A DNA stretch of 64,000 nt from Halopseudomonas pelagia CL-AP6. GTDB taxonomy: Bacteria; Pseudomonadota; Gammaproteobacteria; Pseudomonadales; Pseudomonadaceae. The stretch covers positions 1 through 64,000 of the forward strand of contig NZ_AROI01000003.1 of assembly GCF_000410875.1 (NCBI RefSeq), read 5' to 3'. Below the pieces are notes generated by a model. The model saw only the letters and a list, made by a program, of their open reading frames with translations, was not told where the DNA came from and searched no databases. Shown here piece by piece: positions 1-10,408 of the stretch; the stretch's first letter is position 1; every line of letters begins with the position of its first letter. Both the position numbers and the translations under genes were made by a program.

Positions 1-66
1 AGCGGTCCAGGGCAACCCGCCTCCCCGCACAGAACCCATGCCAAGTGCACACCCCCCAGAAAGCAA

Positions 67-96
67 AAAGCCCGCAGCAACAACACTGCGGGCTTT
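67..96 (-). terminator. Rho-independent terminator of the ABC/DUF4340 operon
   Basis: A perfect 11-bp stem (AAAGCCCGCAG against CTGCGGGCTTT) encloses an 8-base loop. On the minus strand the stem is followed by a T-rich tail. It lies 24 bases past the stop codon of the DUF4340 gene, where the operon should end. Bases 1-60 show no gene or signal that I can support. Confidence 0.85.
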
Positions 97-120
97 CATT
101 TCAGCTCAGGGACTAAATCG

Positions 121-1104
121 CTACTCGGCCTCGGTACCCCGAACAATATCGGACTGCCGCTTGTTCAGATTCTCCACCTGCCCAATGCCCAGCTGAAAGG
201 CCCAGCGCTTATCGGCGTTCACGCCCAGATTGCTCTCTTCGGACTGCTCGAACCGATCCACCAGCAACCAGTAGCGCCCGTCGACGTCGTACAGACTGGC
301 CTCCAGTTCCGCGCCACTCCAGGTAGCCACCTGCATCTGCAGCATCGGCTCGTCCAGCTCCAGCTCGGAACGCAATTTCACATCCTGGGCACGCAGGTCA
401 ATCAGCGCCAACACCATACTATTGATCCAACGCTCGTTACCCTGCTGCTGGGCGCCCTTCAGCCCGGCCAGACGGAAGTTGTAATCTCCCTCGCCGGTTT
501 TTTCCAGCTCAAGCATCTCGCCATCTGCGTGAATCCAGCGTGCCGAAGCAGCCTGCGTCATGGGGATCTGCGTCACCTGCAGATCCAACCACTCCACATC
601 ATTCACGGTCATACTGAAAGGACGGTTGATCAGCCAGACCTGATCCTCATGGGCGAAGCGCGCCACCTGCCCACCGCCGACCTGATTGCCGAAGATAATA
701 CCGACCGAACCCTCAGCCGAATTCAACGTCACCTGTAGGGTCGAATCCCCCGGTGCGTTCAGATCCAGGCCCAGACGAGCGTGATACTCAGGGTTATCCG
801 TCTGCGCCTCGGTCACCCGCGCACCGCGCACCGCATGCAGCAGCGCGGCAACGCGCTCCGGCTGGGCCGGGAACAGGTCCTTGCTGACCACGCCCCAGCG
901 GCCGTTGTCCCGCACCACCTCGACCTCAACATCCGCCTTGGCCAACACCAGGCTGTCCAACTGATTGACCAGCGCCAGTTGCTCCTCTGATAGCAACTGA
1001 CGGCTTTGCAGATCATCTACCCGATCACTACCCTGGCGCTGCAATGCCATCGCAATCAACAGTATGGAAATTACCGCCAAAACGGCAACCAATTTCACTT
1101 TCAT
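121..1104 (-). CDS. DUF4340 domain-containing protein
   Basis: A 327-residue protein with one N-terminal membrane segment (about residues 5-21, signal-anchor-like) and a long soluble, probably periplasmic part rich in short beta-type segments, as in the DUF4340 family. The biochemical role is unknown. It is the last gene of a four-gene operon with an ABC ATPase, a permease and a GldG-like protein, so it probably works with that transporter at the inner membrane. A GTG lies one codon upstream (1107), but the GGGAG motif about 8 bases before the ATG favours the ATG. The gap to the preceding stop is about 12 bases. Confidence 0.8.
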   Translation of the reverse strand: MKVKLVAVLAVISILLIAMALQRQGSDRVDDLQSRQLLSEEQLALVNQLDSLVLAKADVEVEVVRDNGRWGVVSKDLFPAQPERVAALLHAVRGARVTEAQTDNPEYHARLGLDLNAPGDSTLQVTLNSAEGSVGIIFGNQVGGGQVARFAHEDQVWLINRPFSMTVNDVEWLDLQVTQIPMTQAASARWIHADGEMLELEKTGEGDYNFRLAGLKGAQQQGNERWINSMVLALIDLRAQDVKLRSELELDEPMLQMQVATWSGAELEASLYDVDGRYWLLVDRFEQSEESNLGVNADKRWAFQLGIGQVENLNKRQSDIVRGTEAE

Positions 1105-1116
1105 CACAACGACTCC

Positions 1117-2961
1117 CTATACCGAACGGCGACGTATCCGGCCTACCAGCCACCAGATCAGAATGCCCAGAGTCAGTAACGCCGGCACCAGGGCAATATT
1201 GATGATCTTCAACCAGGTGCCCAGACGCTCGATATCCGCATTCAACTGGAAGCGTACATCGCGCAGTTGTTTGCGAATCTGCAGCTTCTCATCCAAAAAG
1301 CGCTGTATAGCCTGCTCCTGCTCAGCAGTCATCTCCAGCATCTGGGCTGGATCCTGACCCTGCTGCAACTGCACTAGCTGTTGCTCAGTCTCCGCCAGTT
1401 GACGCTGCAAGCGTTGCTCGCTGGCACGATAGCGGCGCTCAGCAGCGCGCTGCAGACCTTCCACCACGGTAAAGGGCCGGCTGAAATTGCCACGTGAGCG
1501 AACACTGATCAGCGCTTCAGAGCCAGACAAATTGTCCAGTGCATTGATCAGAAATCCACCGTTATCAGCCCAGGGCTGCGGTACCCGCTGACCGAAGAAA
1601 TCCTGTACCTGCACCCACATGCGGTCAGTCAACATATCGGTATCGGCCACGATCATCACATTGATATTGTCCGCCGTCTGAACCCCTTGCTCTATACCCT
1701 CCAGGCCTTCTGGATAAGCCGACGTAGCCGGACCCTGAATGCGCGCGGCAAAGTGATAGATCTGCTCATCCGCTTCAAAGCCGTCCAGCAACACCTCTGG
1801 GTCTTCCATACCGGTAAAACGGCTGCTCGGTACCAGTGCACTGTTGGCCGTGCTCGACATCAGCGGCGTGAAGCGTGTTTGCGCTCCCTCTGCATGCGTC
1901 AATGCACCCGCTGTCGCTACGGTGATCAGGTTCAGCGGTGCGGTAACGGTGTCATCACGATCCAGTTGCTCCGGCTCGACTTCCAGCCAGCCAATGTGCC
2001 GGGCCGGCAGTTGGCCCTGCCCGCGGCCGACCGACATCCCCAAACGCGCATCCAGCACCACTTGCTCTGGATTGAATTCCACACCCCAGTTTTTCAGCAG
2101 TGGGGCCAAATCCGACGACTTGCCGTCAGCCATCACATCAATCATCGCCTCCTGACTCTGGTCTGATTCAGCCAACGGATCGATGAAGGCCAGCAGCCGG
2201 CCGCCGCGCAGCACAAACTGATCCACCGCATTCAAGGCGGTCTCCGTCAGCGCCTTGGGATGCACCAGCAACAGTACTTCGACATCGTCCGGTACCTGAT
2301 CGATATCGTGTTCCAGGTTCTGAATGCTGAACATCTGACGAATCTGCTCTAGCGCCACCCAGGGAGAAGACGGCTGGCCAGTCATGGGGTTCATGCCCCC
2401 ACTCATCGGCAGGCCACTGATCAGACCTATCTGCGGCTTCTGCTCCTGCGCCAGGCTGTTGATCAGGCGGCTCAGCTCGTACTCCAGCAAGCCTTCCTGC
2501 TCCAGCGAGAAGAACGGAATCACCTCACGTTCGGCCAGCGTATTGCTGCCAGCCAGACCGAAATACAGCTTCTCGCCGCTCTGCGGTAACGGAATAGCCT
2601 GCAAACCGAACTCGGCTGCCCGATCTTCTGCCTCCGAGAAGGGTTGCGGGTCGATGATCTGCAATGTGATCTTGCCGTCGGCTACTCGCTCGTATTCCTT
2701 GAGCAGCTCTTCCACGCGCCGTGCGTAGTTGCGCAGAATGACCATATCCTTGCTGGCCCGATCAGAGAAGAAGAAGTACAGGGTAATAGGTTCGTCCAGC
2801 TCGCTGAGAATCTCCCTCGTACCATCGGAAATGGTGAACAACTTCTGCTCGGTCAGATCCAGGCGTGCGCCAGGCAGCAATACGTTGGAAGCCATATTGA
2901 AGGCAACAAAGGCCAGCAGTAGTACCAGCAGACCGGTACCTGAATACATTAAACGTTTCAT
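1117..2961 (-). CDS. GldG-family ABC transporter auxiliary protein
   Basis: A 614-residue protein with an N-terminal membrane segment (about 6-27), a large extracytoplasmic GldG-like region that includes an FFF/SDRASKD stretch near residue 50, a glutamine-rich coiled coil near 520-570, and a C-terminal membrane segment followed by RIRRRSV. The family takes its name from the Bacteroidetes gliding ABC system GldAFG. In proteobacteria the substrate is unknown and gliding is not implied. It sits between the permease (18-base gap) and the DUF4340 gene. The start is supported by an AAGGGGA ribosome site. The product is probably a structural or accessory part of an ABC export complex. Confidence 0.82.
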   Translation of the reverse strand: MKRLMYSGTGLLVLLLAFVAFNMASNVLLPGARLDLTEQKLFTISDGTREILSELDEPITLYFFFSDRASKDMVILRNYARRVEELLKEYERVADGKITLQIIDPQPFSEAEDRAAEFGLQAIPLPQSGEKLYFGLAGSNTLAEREVIPFFSLEQEGLLEYELSRLINSLAQEQKPQIGLISGLPMSGGMNPMTGQPSSPWVALEQIRQMFSIQNLEHDIDQVPDDVEVLLLVHPKALTETALNAVDQFVLRGGRLLAFIDPLAESDQSQEAMIDVMADGKSSDLAPLLKNWGVEFNPEQVVLDARLGMSVGRGQGQLPARHIGWLEVEPEQLDRDDTVTAPLNLITVATAGALTHAEGAQTRFTPLMSSTANSALVPSSRFTGMEDPEVLLDGFEADEQIYHFAARIQGPATSAYPEGLEGIEQGVQTADNINVMIVADTDMLTDRMWVQVQDFFGQRVPQPWADNGGFLINALDNLSGSEALISVRSRGNFSRPFTVVEGLQRAAERRYRASEQRLQRQLAETEQQLVQLQQGQDPAQMLEMTAEQEQAIQRFLDEKLQIRKQLRDVRFQLNADIERLGTWLKIINIALVPALLTLGILIWWLVGRIRRRSV

Positions 2962-2979
2962 TATTATGTCCCCTTCGCC

Positions 2980-3714
2980 TCAATCGGCCTTTTTCAGGTC
3001 GATGACAATCGCCGTAGCCAGCAACCACACAGCCATGAGCGATACGAAATACAGCAGGTCACGCAGATCCAGAACGCCCTTGCTGATGGCATCGAAACGA
3101 ATCAGGAAGCTGAGTGAGGCAATGGCGTCGAGCAACCACTGGGGCGCCCAACCGGTAAACAGATCCAGCCACAGCGAAAAGCCGCTGACGATAAAAATAA
3201 AGCAGGCCACTACGCTGACGATAAAGGCAATGACCTGGTTCTTGGTCAGCGCCGACATGCACGAGCCTATCGCCAGATAACCACCAGCCAGCAACCAGCT
3301 GCCCAAATAGCCGGTAAAGATCGCGCCATTGTCCGGTGCGCCCAGATAGTTGACCGTAATAATGATCGGGAAGGTCAGCAATAAGGCGATGCCAATAAAT
3401 ACCCAGGCGGCAAGAAACTTGCCCAGCACCATATCGGAACGCGATACCGGCAACGTCATCAACAGCTCGATGGTGCCTGACTTGCGCTCCTCGGCCCATA
3501 GGCGCATGGCTACAGCGGGTACCAGGAACAGGTACAACCAGGGATGGAAATTGAAGAACGCATTCAGGTCAGCCTGACCGCTTTCGTAGAATCCACCCAG
3601 GTAAAAGGTGAAAACCGCCGACAGGACTAGAAAGATCACAATAAAGATATACGCCAGCGGGGTAGAAAAATAGCTACCCAGCTCACGTTTGAAAATCACA
3701 CCGAGATTTTTCAT
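2980..3714 (-). CDS. ABC transporter permease (ABC-2/GldF type)
   Basis: A 244-residue integral membrane protein of the ABC-2 type, with about six hydrophobic segments and the conserved stretch around MRLWAEERKSGTIELLMTLP that usually contacts the ATPase. The start was set at 3714, giving MKNLGVIFKREL, because it overlaps the stop of the ATPase gene as ATGA. That overlap indicates translational coupling. The longer upstream reading frame codes unlike the family. The substrate is unknown; together with the GldG-like protein it would form the membrane part of an exporter. Confidence 0.88.
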   Translation of the reverse strand: MKNLGVIFKRELGSYFSTPLAYIFIVIFLVLSAVFTFYLGGFYESGQADLNAFFNFHPWLYLFLVPAVAMRLWAEERKSGTIELLMTLPVSRSDMVLGKFLAAWVFIGIALLLTFPIIITVNYLGAPDNGAIFTGYLGSWLLAGGYLAIGSCMSALTKNQVIAFIVSVVACFIFIVSGFSLWLDLFTGWAPQWLLDAIASLSFLIRFDAISKGVLDLRDLLYFVSLMAVWLLATAIVIDLKKAD

Positions 3715-4640
3715 GCCGCATCCTCCGCAGTCAGACGGCGGAAGACTTCGTCCAGGCGACCACGCTCGACAGACAATTCCTTGACCGGCCAATTATGTTC
3801 ACGGGCATATTGCCCCACCGCCGGGAAAATGACCTCGCCCGGCTTTGCCAGCACGGTCAGCAGTTGCCCGTCCCGTTGACTTTCCACCTCCAGCACCCCT
3901 GGCAAAGCCAGCAATGGTTGGCTATCAACCGGCTGAGCAAGATCCACAGTGACCGCCTGGTGGTAGCGCGAACGGGCTTCCAGCTCATCTGGGGTGCCAT
4001 CGGCGAGCAGGCGCCCGTGGGCAATCACCACCGCACGAGTGCACACCGCACTGACCTCTTCGAGAATATGCGTGGAGATCACCACAATTTTGTTGCTGCC
4101 TTCAGCCAGTTGCTGAATCAACTTGCGTACCTGGAACTTCTGATTGGGGTCGAGACCATCGGTTGGCTCATCCAGAATCAACACCTTGGGATCATGCAGA
4201 ATCGCCTGGGCCAAACCAACCCGGCGTTTGAAACCCTTGGACAGCGTCTCGATGCTTTGCCCCATGACGGCCTGCAGCTCCAGCTGCTCAGCCGCCCAAT
4301 CGACCCGCTGGTGTTTTTCCGCGCCACTGTAACCACGGACTTCAGCGATAAATTCGAGGAAGCGCTTGACGCGCATGTCGCCGTAGCAGGGAGCGCCTTC
4401 AGGCAGATAGCCCATCTGTTGCTGCGCCTGCAAGGTCTGCGCCTGAATATCAAAGCCACATACCGAAGCCGAGCCACCGTCTGGCGTAAGAAAGCCGGTA
4501 AGCATCTTCATGGTAGTGGACTTGCCAGCACCATTAGGTCCGAGAAACCCGAGCACTTCCCCCGGACTGACAGTAAAGGACAGATTATCCACGGCGATGT
4601 GCTCGCCAAAACGTTTGGTCAGGCTATTTATGTTTATCAT
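3711..4640 (-). CDS. ABC transporter ATP-binding protein
   Basis: A 309-residue ATPase with Walker A (GPNGAGKST, about residue 37), a divergent signature region (LSKGFKRRVGLAQ), Walker B with its following segment (VLILDEPTDGLD) and the switch histidine (STH). It is the nucleotide-binding subunit for the permease and GldG-like protein downstream, and is of the GldA/CcmA/NatA-like export class. The start at 4640 (MININSL) is preceded by GGAAGAGG about 4 bases away, so the 12-codon upstream extension is unlikely. It is the first gene of the operon, and its promoter should lie in the region shared with plsB. Confidence 0.92.
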   Translation of the reverse strand: MININSLTKRFGEHIAVDNLSFTVSPGEVLGFLGPNGAGKSTTMKMLTGFLTPDGGSASVCGFDIQAQTLQAQQQMGYLPEGAPCYGDMRVKRFLEFIAEVRGYSGAEKHQRVDWAAEQLELQAVMGQSIETLSKGFKRRVGLAQAILHDPKVLILDEPTDGLDPNQKFQVRKLIQQLAEGSNKIVVISTHILEEVSAVCTRAVVIAHGRLLADGTPDELEARSRYHQAVTVDLAQPVDSQPLLALPGVLEVESQRDGQLLTVLAKPGEVIFPAVGQYAREHNWPVKELSVERGRLDEVFRRLTAEDAA

Positions 4641-5008
4641 TGGCCTCTTCCGATTCCCCCGAATAGTCGATTGCACCGCCTATGGCTGGGCAACGTAACG
4701 CGCAAGGATACATTGATTGCTGCAACGTGGGGGATAGATATGATCGGGACGCGGACGCTCAAACACCCTAAGGGGTCGGATCGCCGAGGCAGCGTCCTCG
4801 GCCTGTCCCACAGTGACAGCAAGGCATGGATCAGCGCTCAAGGCAGTGACTATATGAACCCATCCTCGGGATTTCAAGCCTTGTAGCAGGCGATAACCAA
4901 GCATGATGATGGCATGAGCTGTAACCGGATGTTAAAAACGCTAGAATCCCCCCATTACATAGGTCTGGTTGCACCAGCCACGCAACAGCACATCGTTCAG
5001 AGAGCCCC
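4641..5008. other. Divergent intergenic region between the ABC operon and plsB
   Basis: This 368-base non-coding stretch must carry promoters in both directions. I see a TAGAAT hexamer at 4942-4947 that could be a -10 element for plsB, without a convincing -35. A 7-bp hairpin (GCCGAGG against CCTCGGC) lies at 4783-4802. Open frames across it have no family resemblance and overlap genes on the other strand. Nothing else can be supported. Confidence 0.4.
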
Positions 5009-7531
5009 ATGCCCGCAGTCTATTCCTCATTTTTTGGCCGTTTACGCTTCGGTTTCCTGCGCCGCCTTCTTTACCTATGGGCGCGATCGAACAGCATCGG
5101 CAACGCCGCTTTCGATCTGCATTTGGATCGGGACAGGCCGATCATATACGTGCTGCCCTACCGCTCCCTCTCCGATCTGCTGGTGCTGGATCGCGAGTGC
5201 CACAAAGCCGGCCTGCCGCGTCCGGTCAGAGCGCCCTTCGGTGGTTTGAATGAAAAGGAGTCCTACGCTTTTCTCAGCAGAGAGCAGGCCTGGGTCGGCC
5301 GCCCCGATCCACGCGGCCAGTCTCCGCGTTTGTTGCGCGCCATCCGCGCGGTAGAAGAGCGGCATTGCGATGAAGTTCAACTAGTGCCCGTTAGCGTGTT
5401 CTGGGGCCAGTCGCCAGATGTGGAGTCCTCGCCGATCAAGCTGTTGTTTGCCTACAACTGGGCGGTCGGCGGACGCATGCGCAAGTTACTGGCCATATTG
5501 CTGCATGGTCGCAAGATTCGACTGCGTTTTGGCGAGCCTCTGTCGCTCAAGCTTCTGGTCAGCGAAGAGCTGGGCCACGAGCGTCACGTGCGCCGCACCG
5601 GTCGTCTGCTGCGGGTGTATTTCCGTCAGCAACGTGGCGCAGTCGTTGGACCTGACCTGTCGCATCGCCGCACGCTGCTAAAAGGGCTGCTGCAGTCGCC
5701 TATGGTGCGGGCGGCCATCGAACAAGAGGCCCTGGAGAAAGGCATTGAACCCGGTAAGGCGCGCAAGAATGCAGCGCGCTATGCCAACGAGATCGCCTCG
5801 GACTTCACCTATAGCATCATTCGCTTTCTCGAGGTGGTGTTGTCCTGGTTCTGGAACAAACTCTACGACGGCATCCGCATCAACCACATTGAGCGCGTGC
5901 AGCATATCGCCCGCGGCAACGAAATCATTTACGTCCCCTGTCACCGCAGCCATATCGACTATCTGCTGCTGTCCTACATCCTGTTTCAGAATAGCCTGAC
6001 GCCGCCGCATATCGCCGCCGGCATCAATCTGAACATGCCGGTAGTCGGGGGCATATTGCGGCGAGGTGGTGCTTTTTTCATGCGCCGTACCTTCAAGGGT
6101 AACCAGCTGTATTCTGCCGTGTTCAATGAATACCTGCATACGCTATTCAGCCGCGGTTTTCCGGTCGAGTACTTTATCGAAGGCGGACGCTCGCGCACCG
6201 GCCGCACCCTCAACCCGAAAACCGGCATGCTGGCCATCACCCTGCGTAGCTACCTGCGTTCCTCACGCCGGCCGATTGTATTCGTCCCAGTCTATATCGG
6301 CTATGAGCGAGTATTGGAGGGCCGCACCTACCTCGGTGAGCTGCGCGGCCAGGAGAAAAAGAAGGAATCCTTCTTCGATATCTTCCGGGTGTTGTCCGCG
6401 CTGAAGCTGCGGTTTGGCAAGGTCGCAGTCAACTTTGGCGAACCGGTCTCCCTGAACGGCTTTCTCGATCAGCAACAACCCGGTTGGCGGCAACGCAACT
6501 ATTCCCCTGACTATCGCCCGGAGTGGCTGTCGGCAACCACCAACCAGTTGGCGCGCAGTCTGGCGAATGCCATCAACGCCGCTGCCGATGCCAACCCAGT
6601 CAACATGGTCGCACTGGCCATGCTCTCCACCAGCCGCTTGGCACTGGACGAACCGACCTTGAGGCGGGTCCTCAATACCTACAAGTCGCTATTGACTCGG
6701 GTTCCCTACAGCCCGGGCATGACCCTGCCCGACATGGACGGCCAGGCGATGATTGAATATGTCGAAGCCATGCAGTTCATGGGCCGCCAATCCGATGCCC
6801 TGGGCGAAATCCTGTTCCTGGATGAGCCGCAGGCGGTGCTGATGACTTACTACCGCAACAATGTGCTGCATCTGGTCGCGCTGCCTGCGTTGATCGCCTG
6901 TCTGTTTCTGAATAATCCGCGTATGAGTCGCGAGCAGATCGAAAAGCTGGTCAGTGCCATCTATCCCTACCTGCAGGGCGAACTCTTTCTGCAGTGGCAG
7001 GACGCCGAGCTGCCCTTAATGATCAGCACCTGGATAGACGGGCTGGTCGCGGAAGGGCTGTTGCGCGAAGAGGCGGGCCAGATCAAGCGCCCAGATCCCA
7101 GCTCCAGCGAATTCGTACTGCTGAGTCTACTGGCGCGCAGCATCCTGCAGATGCTGGAGCGTTTCTATATGGCCGCCGCATTGCTACTGAACAACCCCAA
7201 TGGCAGTCTTACCGCTGAACAGCTGGAAGCATTGTGCACCGTCATGGCCCAGCGTCTGTCGATTTTGCACGGGCTGAACGCGCCGGAGTTTTTTGACAAG
7301 ACACTGTTCCGGCAGTTTATCCAGAGGCTCAATGATCTGCAGGTAATCAGAACCGACAGCGAAGGTCGCCTGCAATATCTGCCCGGCCTGGAAGATATTG
7401 CCGAAAATACCGCCAAAAGGGTATTGAGCGCGGAGATTCGGCTGTCAATACGGCAGGTAGCGCGCTCGTCCAATGACGCGCCGAAACAACCCGAAATCCA
7501 GGCCGAGATCAAAACCGAGATCAAACCATAG
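5009..7531 (+). CDS. plsB: Glycerol-3-phosphate acyltransferase PlsB
   Basis: This 840-residue inner-membrane enzyme transfers an acyl group from acyl-ACP or acyl-CoA to sn-glycerol 3-phosphate, the first step of phospholipid synthesis. All four acyltransferase blocks are visible in the middle third: [10 protein letters not shown] with the catalytic HX4D pair, [24 protein letters not shown] for substrate binding, and [14 protein letters not shown]. Length matches proteobacterial PlsB (about 810-840). The start at 5009 gives the usual N-terminus ([14 protein letters not shown]), although only a weak AGAG precedes it. The C-terminal tail is rich in Glu, Lys and Ile. It is convergent with rsmJ, with a 3-base gap. 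Confidence 0.96.
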   Translation: MPAVYSSFFGRLRFGFLRRLLYLWARSNSIGNAAFDLHLDRDRPIIYVLPYRSLSDLLVLDRECHKAGLPRPVRAPFGGLNEKESYAFLSREQAWVGRPDPRGQSPRLLRAIRAVEERHCDEVQLVPVSVFWGQSPDVESSPIKLLFAYNWAVGGRMRKLLAILLHGRKIRLRFGEPLSLKLLVSEELGHERHVRRTGRLLRVYFRQQRGAVVGPDLSHRRTLLKGLLQSPMVRAAIEQEALEKGIEPGKARKNAARYANEIASDFTYSIIRFLEVVLSWFWNKLYDGIRINHIERVQHIARGNEIIYVPCHRSHIDYLLLSYILFQNSLTPPHIAAGINLNMPVVGGILRRGGAFFMRRTFKGNQLYSAVFNEYLHTLFSRGFPVEYFIEGGRSRTGRTLNPKTGMLAITLRSYLRSSRRPIVFVPVYIGYERVLEGRTYLGELRGQEKKKESFFDIFRVLSALKLRFGKVAVNFGEPVSLNGFLDQQQPGWRQRNYSPDYRPEWLSATTNQLARSLANAINAAADANPVNMVALAMLSTSRLALDEPTLRRVLNTYKSLLTRVPYSPGMTLPDMDGQAMIEYVEAMQFMGRQSDALGEILFLDEPQAVLMTYYRNNVLHLVALPALIACLFLNNPRMSREQIEKLVSAIYPYLQGELFLQWQDAELPLMISTWIDGLVAEGLLREEAGQIKRPDPSSSEFVLLSLLARSILQMLERFYMAAALLLNNPNGSLTAEQLEALCTVMAQRLSILHGLNAPEFFDKTLFRQFIQRLNDLQVIRTDSEGRLQYLPGLEDIAENTAKRVLSAEIRLSIRQVARSSNDAPKQPEIQAEIKTEIKP

Positions 7532-7534
7532 CCT

Positions 7535-8329
7535 TCAGGCTTCGAGCTTCTTCTTGCCGTAGATGTCGTAGCGGCTGGACTGGCCATTAAGCTGGGCGCT
7601 GGGCGACGCACCTGCGATGGCCGGTGCCTTGCGCGGGCGTTTGACCGCCACGCGATGGCTGGCTAACTGCAGCGCTGCAGCCAGTAGCGCTGGCGCATCC
7701 AGATCGTCACCCGCCAGTGGTCTGAACAGGCGCATTTCCTTTTTTACCAGCGCGGATTTATCCCGGTGTGGGAACATCGGGTCCAGGTGAATCACTTGGG
7801 GCGCCGGCCCTTGCCAGTTTTGCATGGCATCTATGGCGTCGGCGTGTATCAACTGCATCCGCGTGGCAATCTCCGCCACTTCTCCGCCAGCTGCCCGGGC
7901 GCGTTGCAGACCATCGTCCAGCAGTGCCGCAATCACCGGCTGCCGCTCGATCAATGTCACCTCACAGCCTAGCGCCGCCAACACAAAAGCATCGCGACCC
8001 AGCCCCGCCGTGGCATCCAGTACCCTAGGCCGAATCGCCCCGCGCAGACCCACCGCTTTGGCCACCATCTGCCCGGCCCCCCCGCCAAATTGCCGGCGAT
8101 GCGCCATCGCGCCTTCGACGAAATCCACCCGCACCGCACCCGGCGCGTCAGGGCCGCTGGCCTGGAGACTCAGGCCCTGCTCACCTATTTGCAGCCAAAG
8201 GGAAAAGAGCGCCGCGTCTGCGCCGCAACAGGGTAAACCCAATTGCGCCGCTAAGGCTGCGGCCGCCGGAGCATAAGCGTCTTGCAGCCAGGTCACGGCA
8301 ATCGCGTTAGCGGATAAGGGATCAGACAT
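7535..8329 (-). CDS. rsmJ: 16S rRNA (guanine(1516)-N(2))-methyltransferase RsmJ
   Basis: A 264-residue SAM-dependent methyltransferase that modifies G1516 of 16S rRNA. Visible motifs are the SAM-binding loop [14 protein letters not shown] (about residue 100) and the catalytic region [11 protein letters not shown]. The C-terminal section [10 protein letters not shown] is also typical. It is the last gene of the adk-tsaB-unknown-rsmJ group on this strand and runs convergently into plsB. Family length is about 250, so the gene appears complete. Confidence 0.93.
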   Translation of the reverse strand: MSDPLSANAIAVTWLQDAYAPAAAALAAQLGLPCCGADAALFSLWLQIGEQGLSLQASGPDAPGAVRVDFVEGAMAHRRQFGGGAGQMVAKAVGLRGAIRPRVLDATAGLGRDAFVLAALGCEVTLIERQPVIAALLDDGLQRARAAGGEVAEIATRMQLIHADAIDAMQNWQGPAPQVIHLDPMFPHRDKSALVKKEMRLFRPLAGDDLDAPALLAAALQLASHRVAVKRPRKAPAIAGASPSAQLNGQSSRYDIYGKKKLEA

Positions 8330-8356
8330 CAGCTAGTGTCGGCCAAGAGAAGAGGA

Positions 8357-8671
8357 TCAAGCAAACAGATCAATACCAAAGATGCCTTCGGATTCCTCGT
8401 TGACCGGAAGATTGGCGGTGAACTGATAACTGGACAGCGCCTGATTGGTCCGGCCATAGACCGGCTCCTGGCTTTCCCGGCGCGCGGGGATATATTCGGC
8501 ATTGGCGCTGGTGGCACTGACTGCCCGCGGCACCAACGAACGAACCGGCTCAACCGGCGCTGCCTGCGCAGTCTGCCCCGCGCGCACAGGCTCGCTGTTG
8601 GCCGCAGGGACAACAGGGCGAGTACTGCGCTCGGGAAGCGCAGTGAATGGAATATAACCATCCAGACGCAT
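8357..8671 (-). CDS. Conserved small protein of unknown function
   Basis: A 104-residue protein rich in Pro, Arg, Ala and Ser, with no signal peptide or membrane segment, probably largely disordered apart from a conserved-looking C-terminus ending GIFGIDLFA. A TTGGAG ribosome site 8 bases before the ATG supports it over the longer frames on both strands across the same DNA. It lies between tsaB and rsmJ in the same direction. It resembles a small protein I associate with this locus in other pseudomonads, but no function is known to me. Confidence 0.72.
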   Translation of the reverse strand: MRLDGYIPFTALPERSTRPVVPAANSEPVRAGQTAQAAPVEPVRSLVPRAVSATSANAEYIPARRESQEPVYGRTNQALSSYQFTANLPVNEESEGIFGIDLFA

Positions 8672-8746
8672 CGATAGACTCCAAGGAATCGAGCCTGCAG
8701 ATTAGCCTGAGGCGCATAAAAAGGCAAAATCAACTGACGAGCTGAA

Positions 8747-9439
8747 CTAGCTAAGATTGTTGCTTGGAGGCTGCTGCTTGGGGGTTGCGACCTTGTCGCG
8801 CAGATATACCGGCTGGGCATCGGCCGCATCCAGTACCTCGCCGGCCTGCCAGCGCGGCAATGCCAGGTTCAACAGATCCCTGGCATCGGGCAGCATCTCA
8901 GGCCAGGCCGCATCGACCTTGACCGCCAGACGATCGGCATACTGCCAACCGGTGCCGGCACCCTGGGCCGAGCTCATGCCCGCAGGCAACACCACAGCTT
9001 CCGGCACACAGACTCTTTCCTCGCCTACAAGCCGCATCACGCCCTGCTCCAGACGATAGCAACCCCAGTAGACCTCGTCCATTCGCGCGTCGATGGCGGC
9101 GCACACGGCCTCGGCCTGATGCTCGCGCCAGGCCCGCTGGGCGAGTGCGGCCAGATTGGAAACCGGAATCACTGGTTTGCCAGTGGCGAACGCCAGCCCC
9201 TGGACCATGCCAGTGGCAATGCGCACGCCGGTAAAGGCGCCGGGGCCGCGACCAAACACCAGTGCATCGACCTGGCTCAGCTTGAGCCCGGCCTCGGCCA
9301 GCACCTCATCCAGCATGGGTAACAAACGCTGGGCATGCAGGCGTGGGATCACCTCGAATCGGCTGATCACTTGGCCGTCATGCAGCAGCGCGATCGAACA
9401 GGCTTCGGTCGCAGTATCCAGAGCAAGTAGCGTGGTCAT
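8747..9439 (-). CDS. tsaB: tRNA t6A37 threonylcarbamoyltransferase complex subunit TsaB
   Basis: A 230-residue ASKHA-fold protein that dimerises with TsaD, the t6A-forming subunit for ANN-decoding tRNAs. Family hallmarks are the N-terminal LLALDTATEACSIAL and GRGPGAFTGVRIATG near residue 70. The start at 9439 (MTTLLALDT) matches the usual N-terminus and length of about 230; the 17-codon upstream extension would run into the terminator of adk. It lies downstream of adk but is separated from it by a terminator-like hairpin, so it may be expressed partly independently. Confidence 0.93.
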   Translation of the reverse strand: MTTLLALDTATEACSIALLHDGQVISRFEVIPRLHAQRLLPMLDEVLAEAGLKLSQVDALVFGRGPGAFTGVRIATGMVQGLAFATGKPVIPVSNLAALAQRAWREHQAEAVCAAIDARMDEVYWGCYRLEQGVMRLVGEERVCVPEAVVLPAGMSSAQGAGTGWQYADRLAVKVDAAWPEMLPDARDLLNLALPRWQAGEVLDAADAQPVYLRDKVATPKQQPPSNNLS

Positions 9440-9487
9440 GGTCAACTCGTGGCCGTACTCGAAAAAGGGTCTGCATTGTAGCCAATG

Positions 9488-9525
9488 CAAAAGGCCCGTG
9501 CGACTAATGTCGGCACGGGCCTTTT
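9488..9525 (-). terminator. Terminator downstream of adk
   Basis: A 13-bp stem (AAAAGGCCCGTGC against GCACGGGCCTTTT) encloses an 11-base loop and is flanked by A and T runs on both sides. It lies between the adk stop and the tsaB start. On the minus strand the stem is followed by TTTTGCATT. The symmetry would let it act in either direction. Confidence 0.75.
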
Positions 9526-9564
9526 CATTTACAGCTGAATATTCAGCACTGGGGTGCTGAGCGC

Positions 9565-10335
<771 letters not shown>

Positions 10336-10408
10336 TCAACATACACTCCCCAACCCGGACACACAAGTCGGACCAAAGTAGAAGCCCGGCTGGCGCGGCT
10401 TGAACAGC

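Noticed and set aside
3795-4886. A 363-codon open frame on the plus strand.
   Set aside because: It is antisense to the ABC ATPase gene, which has all its motifs. The antisense protein has low complexity in His and Gln and no family features.
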